64,000 nt of DNA. It comes from Argyresthia goedartella. Taxonomy: Eukaryota; Arthropoda; Insecta; Lepidoptera; Argyresthiidae. The stretch spans positions 37,024,201 to 37,088,200 of the forward strand of contig OX463810.1 in the NCBI GenBank assembly GCA_949825045.1. Reading direction: 5' to 3'. Positions 61,707 through 64,000 of this stretch are shown piece after piece (within the stretch, counting starts at the first letter, position 1; every line of letters begins with the position of its first letter). The position numbers were made by a program, and so were the translations under genes. Below the pieces are notes generated by a model. It saw only the letters and a list, made by a program, of their open reading frames with translations. It was not told the DNA's origin and made no database searches.

Positions 61707-63066
61707 TTATAACACTTCTACTCCGCTCATTGCATCTTCATCTTCACTCTCGTCTGATGATTCATCAGAGTCAGAGCCTGTGTTAATAATTAATCGTTCC
61801 GTTATATCGTCGATTGTGGTTTCTCGACTTTGGAATTCTTTTTCTTTTGTAATTGCATGGTCACAAACATTTTTCCACTCTTGTGCAGTGATCGCGTCAA
61901 CTTTTTCTTTTGTTAATTTCATTATAGTGTCCATATTCATTGACACGTTTCTTTTGGCTACGTATCCTTTTACCATTGACCATATATTTTCAATGGGATT
62001 GAAATCAGGGTGGTAGGGTGGTAGACGTAGAACGCTGTGAACGCTCTTCGAACAAATTATCAATTTTATATTCAACAAATCTTACTTTGTTTTGTAGAAT
62101 CAACTGATAAAGTTGCGGTTTGAGCATCTCTGCAGAGTGGTCAATATTTCTATATTTTAGCCAATCAATGATAGTTTGTTTACGATGGTTTGAATTGGGG
62201 GCGGGATTATGTAACGTATTATGATATGCAGCGTTGTCAACCACCACAACACTATTCGGTTCTAAATTTGGAATCAGCTGCGTTTGCAACCATTTTGTGT
62301 AATTCTCGGTGTTCATATTATGATGATAGTCGCCAGTTTTTTGGTTTGCCTTGAACATGAGTAGGGCATTGGATATAAAACCGTCCTTTCCGCCAGCATG
62401 AACTATTATTAAACGATTTCCCTTGGAAATTGGTTTCTTTAAGCCAGAGGTGCTTCCATCTGAATAAGACTTCGACGAAGTGTGACACGTGTCGATATAC
62501 GTTTCGTCAGTATACACGATTGGACGGCCCTGGGCACGATATTCAGCTATTTTAATCAGGAACAATATTCGCAGATATCTTATTTGGTGCTTCTCCATAA
62601 GGATTCTGCGATTGTCTTCTGTCCTTTTCCATTTAAATCCCAACAGAGCCACTTCTTTTCTCAGCGTCGTAACTCCACCCGGATAATTAATTTCTGTTTT
62701 TAACTTTTCGTGCAATATTTTCATGGTGGGAACCTGTTTGTCAGTGACGTGAAAGTTGTGGATTGTTCTCCGTATTACTGCTTTGTCAAAATCGTCAATG
62801 ACGATGGTATTTTGTCTGCATCTTGTTTTTTTCGGAGATTTAAATTTACTTCCATGTTCCAAAGCACGTTTACCTTCTGCTAAAACTCTGTGTACAGTTG
62901 ACAGCGGAATTCCCGTCGATGTCGCTACCAATTGGGCCGATGTAACGACACTTGACACATCCTTTTCGTTCACTCCTTTGAAATACGTATTCAATTTGCA
63001 TAAAATTTCTTTCACTTGGCTGCTTAATGGTTTTCGTACAGGAAATTCACTTACAGTAGGAGCCAT
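61707..63066 (-). pseudogene. DDE transposase, array copy 3 (native start, frameshifted)
   Basis: ORFs 63066-62005 (353 codons) and 62078-61707 (123 codons). Native N-terminus MAPTVSEFPVRKPLSSQVKE. HTH at residues about 45-70 (VATSTGIPLSTVHRVLAEGK). Residues about 95-175 hold a second helical, DNA-binding-like region (PGGVTTLRKEVALLGFKWKR). Asp 1 is in YTDETYID (about 200), Asp 2 in VVVVDNAAYH (about 275). After a +1 frame change come LRLPPYHPDFNPIENIW (catalytic Glu) and a tail rich in S, D and E (SDSDESSDESEDEDAM). The length if read through is about 450 residues, longer than most Tc1/mariner transposases (about 340). The shared frameshift means none of the three copies encodes an unbroken enzyme, unless frameshifting occurs. 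Confidence 0.87.
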
Positions 63067-63286
63067 TTCACTAATATTTCAAACACAATCAATCACATAA
63101 AATTACACGTCTATCTGCTACCAGTACCGGAGGTGAAGTGAAGTATGTGAGCGGGCGGCAGGGAAGCGGTGCGTAGCGGACGTGCCGCGCCTCAGGCCGA
63201 TTGCTATAAACTAGTATAAACCAGTTTAAACCATGCGCGGGACGGGCCGCGCCTCAAGCCGATTGCCACTCTACACTATCGGTGTG

Positions 63287-63328
63287 CACTCACACAAATG
63301 CAATTATCAGCTTAAGTTGATAGGTCTG
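63287..63328. repeat. Right TIR of the DDE transposon
   Basis: Reverse complement of the left TIR with one mismatch, ending GCTTAAGTTGATAGGTCTG and followed by TA. Only one right TIR exists in the array. Confidence 0.93.
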
Positions 63329-63330
63329 TA

Positions 63331-63470
63331 GATACCTAATTACCGAAAAAATATGGAATTAGTGTAGGTACCTACTTTTCACAGCTATGTTCTACCGATT
63401 CAATAAGGAACGGTGAGCAGCAAAATTGGCTTTTGCCTCCTATACAAAATCTTACATAGTTACATATAAA
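63331..63470. other. Short AT-rich flank
   Basis: Unique sequence between the transposon and the LINE fragment; nothing recognised. Confidence 0.4.
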
Positions 63471-64000
63471 TATTGAACTAAAATCATCAATCATCGCCCA
63501 TTGATGCATATGACCTTCAGCAAGACCTGGATAGACTTCATCAATATTGTCAAATTAATAAACTAGACCTATGTAATATTATATATAACCTTTACCCGCA
63601 AACATGATCCATTACTGTATAATTACTCTATTAACGGTAAATCTCTTGAAAGAACAAATAATATCCGGGATCTTGGTGTAAATTTAGACTCCAAATTTAT
63701 TTTTAATGAACATATCAATATAATAACCAAAAAAGCTAAAATAACCATGGGGTTCTTTCTCAGATTATCAAAAAATTTCAAAAAAGCTAAAACGCTTAAA
63801 ATCTTGTATCGCTCTCTGGTCCGAAGTCAGCTGGAATAGGCTTCACAGGTCTGGAATCCAATGTATAAAGTTTACTGCGACCAATTAGAGAAGATACAAA
63901 AAAAGTTCTTGAGGTTTCTCAATAATTATATTATAAATTTTCAATATCTAATAATTTTGATTATTATACTATTAACGGTAAATCTCTTGAAAGAACAAAT
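63471..64000 (+). mobile_element. LINE fragment with internal duplication, at window edge
   Basis: Plus-strand RT C-terminal pieces: YDLQQDLDRLHQYCQINKLD at about 63510-63570, then NGKSLERTNNIRDLGVNLDS, FFLRLSKNFKKAKTLKIL and ASQVWNPMYKVYCDQLEKIQ up to about 63910. It is related to LINE-B (LQQDLIRLDNYCLLNKLDLN) but clearly different. A stop codon follows RSQLE. About 32 bp (TATTAACGGTAAATCTCTTG and onward) recur at 63628 and 63969, a 341-bp spacing. Confidence 0.78.

Larger units (their letters stand above)
56987..63027. repeat. Tandem array of three 2016-bp units
   Basis: Units 56987-59002, 59003-61018 and 61019-63027 (the third is 2009 bp and then continues into unique element sequence). 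The period is exactly 2016 bp. The copies look almost identical; the only difference I noted is a C/T change (TCGGTCAAG in units 1 and 3, TCGGTTAAG in unit 2 near 59116). Both unit junctions read CTTAA + GGGGGA + CCCTAACC, where the six bases GGGGGA are in neither parental flank. Each unit holds one plus-strand exon, a left TIR and a transposase truncated at its start; only the third has the true 5' end. Confidence 0.95.
61547..63328 (-). mobile_element. Complete TA-flanked DDE transposon (1782 bp)
   Basis: The only copy with both ends. Left TIR 61547-61588 and right TIR 63287-63328, 42 bp, 41 matches; TA at 61545-61546 and 63329-63330. The transposase is on the minus strand and starts at 63066, near the right TIR. 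The 220-bp promoter-side region holds two copies of a GC-rich 21-bp repeat (63184-63204 and 63246-63266, GCCGCGCCTCAxGCCGATTG), possible transposase-binding subterminal repeats. TA duplication and motif type place it in the IS630-Tc1-mariner superfamily. Confidence 0.92.

Overview
The window looks like an insect chromosome, most likely Lepidoptera. It is AT-rich with spliced genes (GT-AG introns), APE-type LINEs, RTE, BEL/Pao, gypsy, piggyBac, mariner and hAT elements, tRNA-headed SINEs, and two copies of a repeat ending in TACGGAACCCTAAAAA, which I know as common in moths and butterflies. The order-level assignment is inference. There are no operons, prokaryotic genes or CRISPR arrays.

Only two host genes can be supported, and they converge. 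BORCS8 (33915-34664, + strand, three exons) is a subunit of the lysosome-positioning BORC complex. An ABCA-family ABC transporter lies on the minus strand with 13 exons between 56473 and 35232. These exons join in a consistent phase into about 787 codons covering the second transmembrane half, the second nucleotide-binding domain and the C-terminal domain; the 5' part of the gene is beyond the right edge. Its second ATPase site is degenerate (Walker A lysine, Q-loop and LSGGQ signature lost).

Layout. 1-9.6 kb: decayed LINE fragments, an RTE LINE split by SINE-like repeats and by a LINE 3' end, plus small inverted-repeat elements. 9.7-11.3 kb: a SINE and a perfect hairpin. 11.3-27.8 kb: a minus-strand BEL/Pao retroelement with a baculovirus-F-like env, broken by a LINE (LINE-1) that is itself broken by a nearly intact second LINE (LINE-2). 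27.9-29.2 kb: a truncated inverted copy of LINE-2. 29.3-32.7 kb: a hAT-type element with perfect 8-bp TSD, and a piggyBac element with TTAA ends inside a GC-rich palindromic repeat. 33.9-40.3 kb: BORCS8 and the 3' exons of the ABCA gene. 40.3-53.75 kb: a 13.5-kb ABCA intron filled with a mariner element, a foldback element, gypsy, a SINE, minisatellites and LINE-A with LINE-B nested in it. 53.75-56.5 kb: more ABCA exons. 57.0-63.3 kb: three nearly identical 2016-bp tandem units carrying a DDE transposon with TA target duplication, 42-bp TIRs and an unusually long second-Asp-to-Glu spacing. 63.4-64.0 kb: a LINE fragment.

The mobile elements are mostly broken. The most complete coding regions are LINE-2 ORF2 (1006 codons), the BEL pol ORF and the repeated DDE transposase, which carries one frameshift shared by all three copies. 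I see no clear wholly new biological system. The strongest unusual items are the amplified transposon array, the ABCA transporter with a degraded ATPase half, the env-bearing BEL element, and a recurring class of perfect snap-back palindromes.
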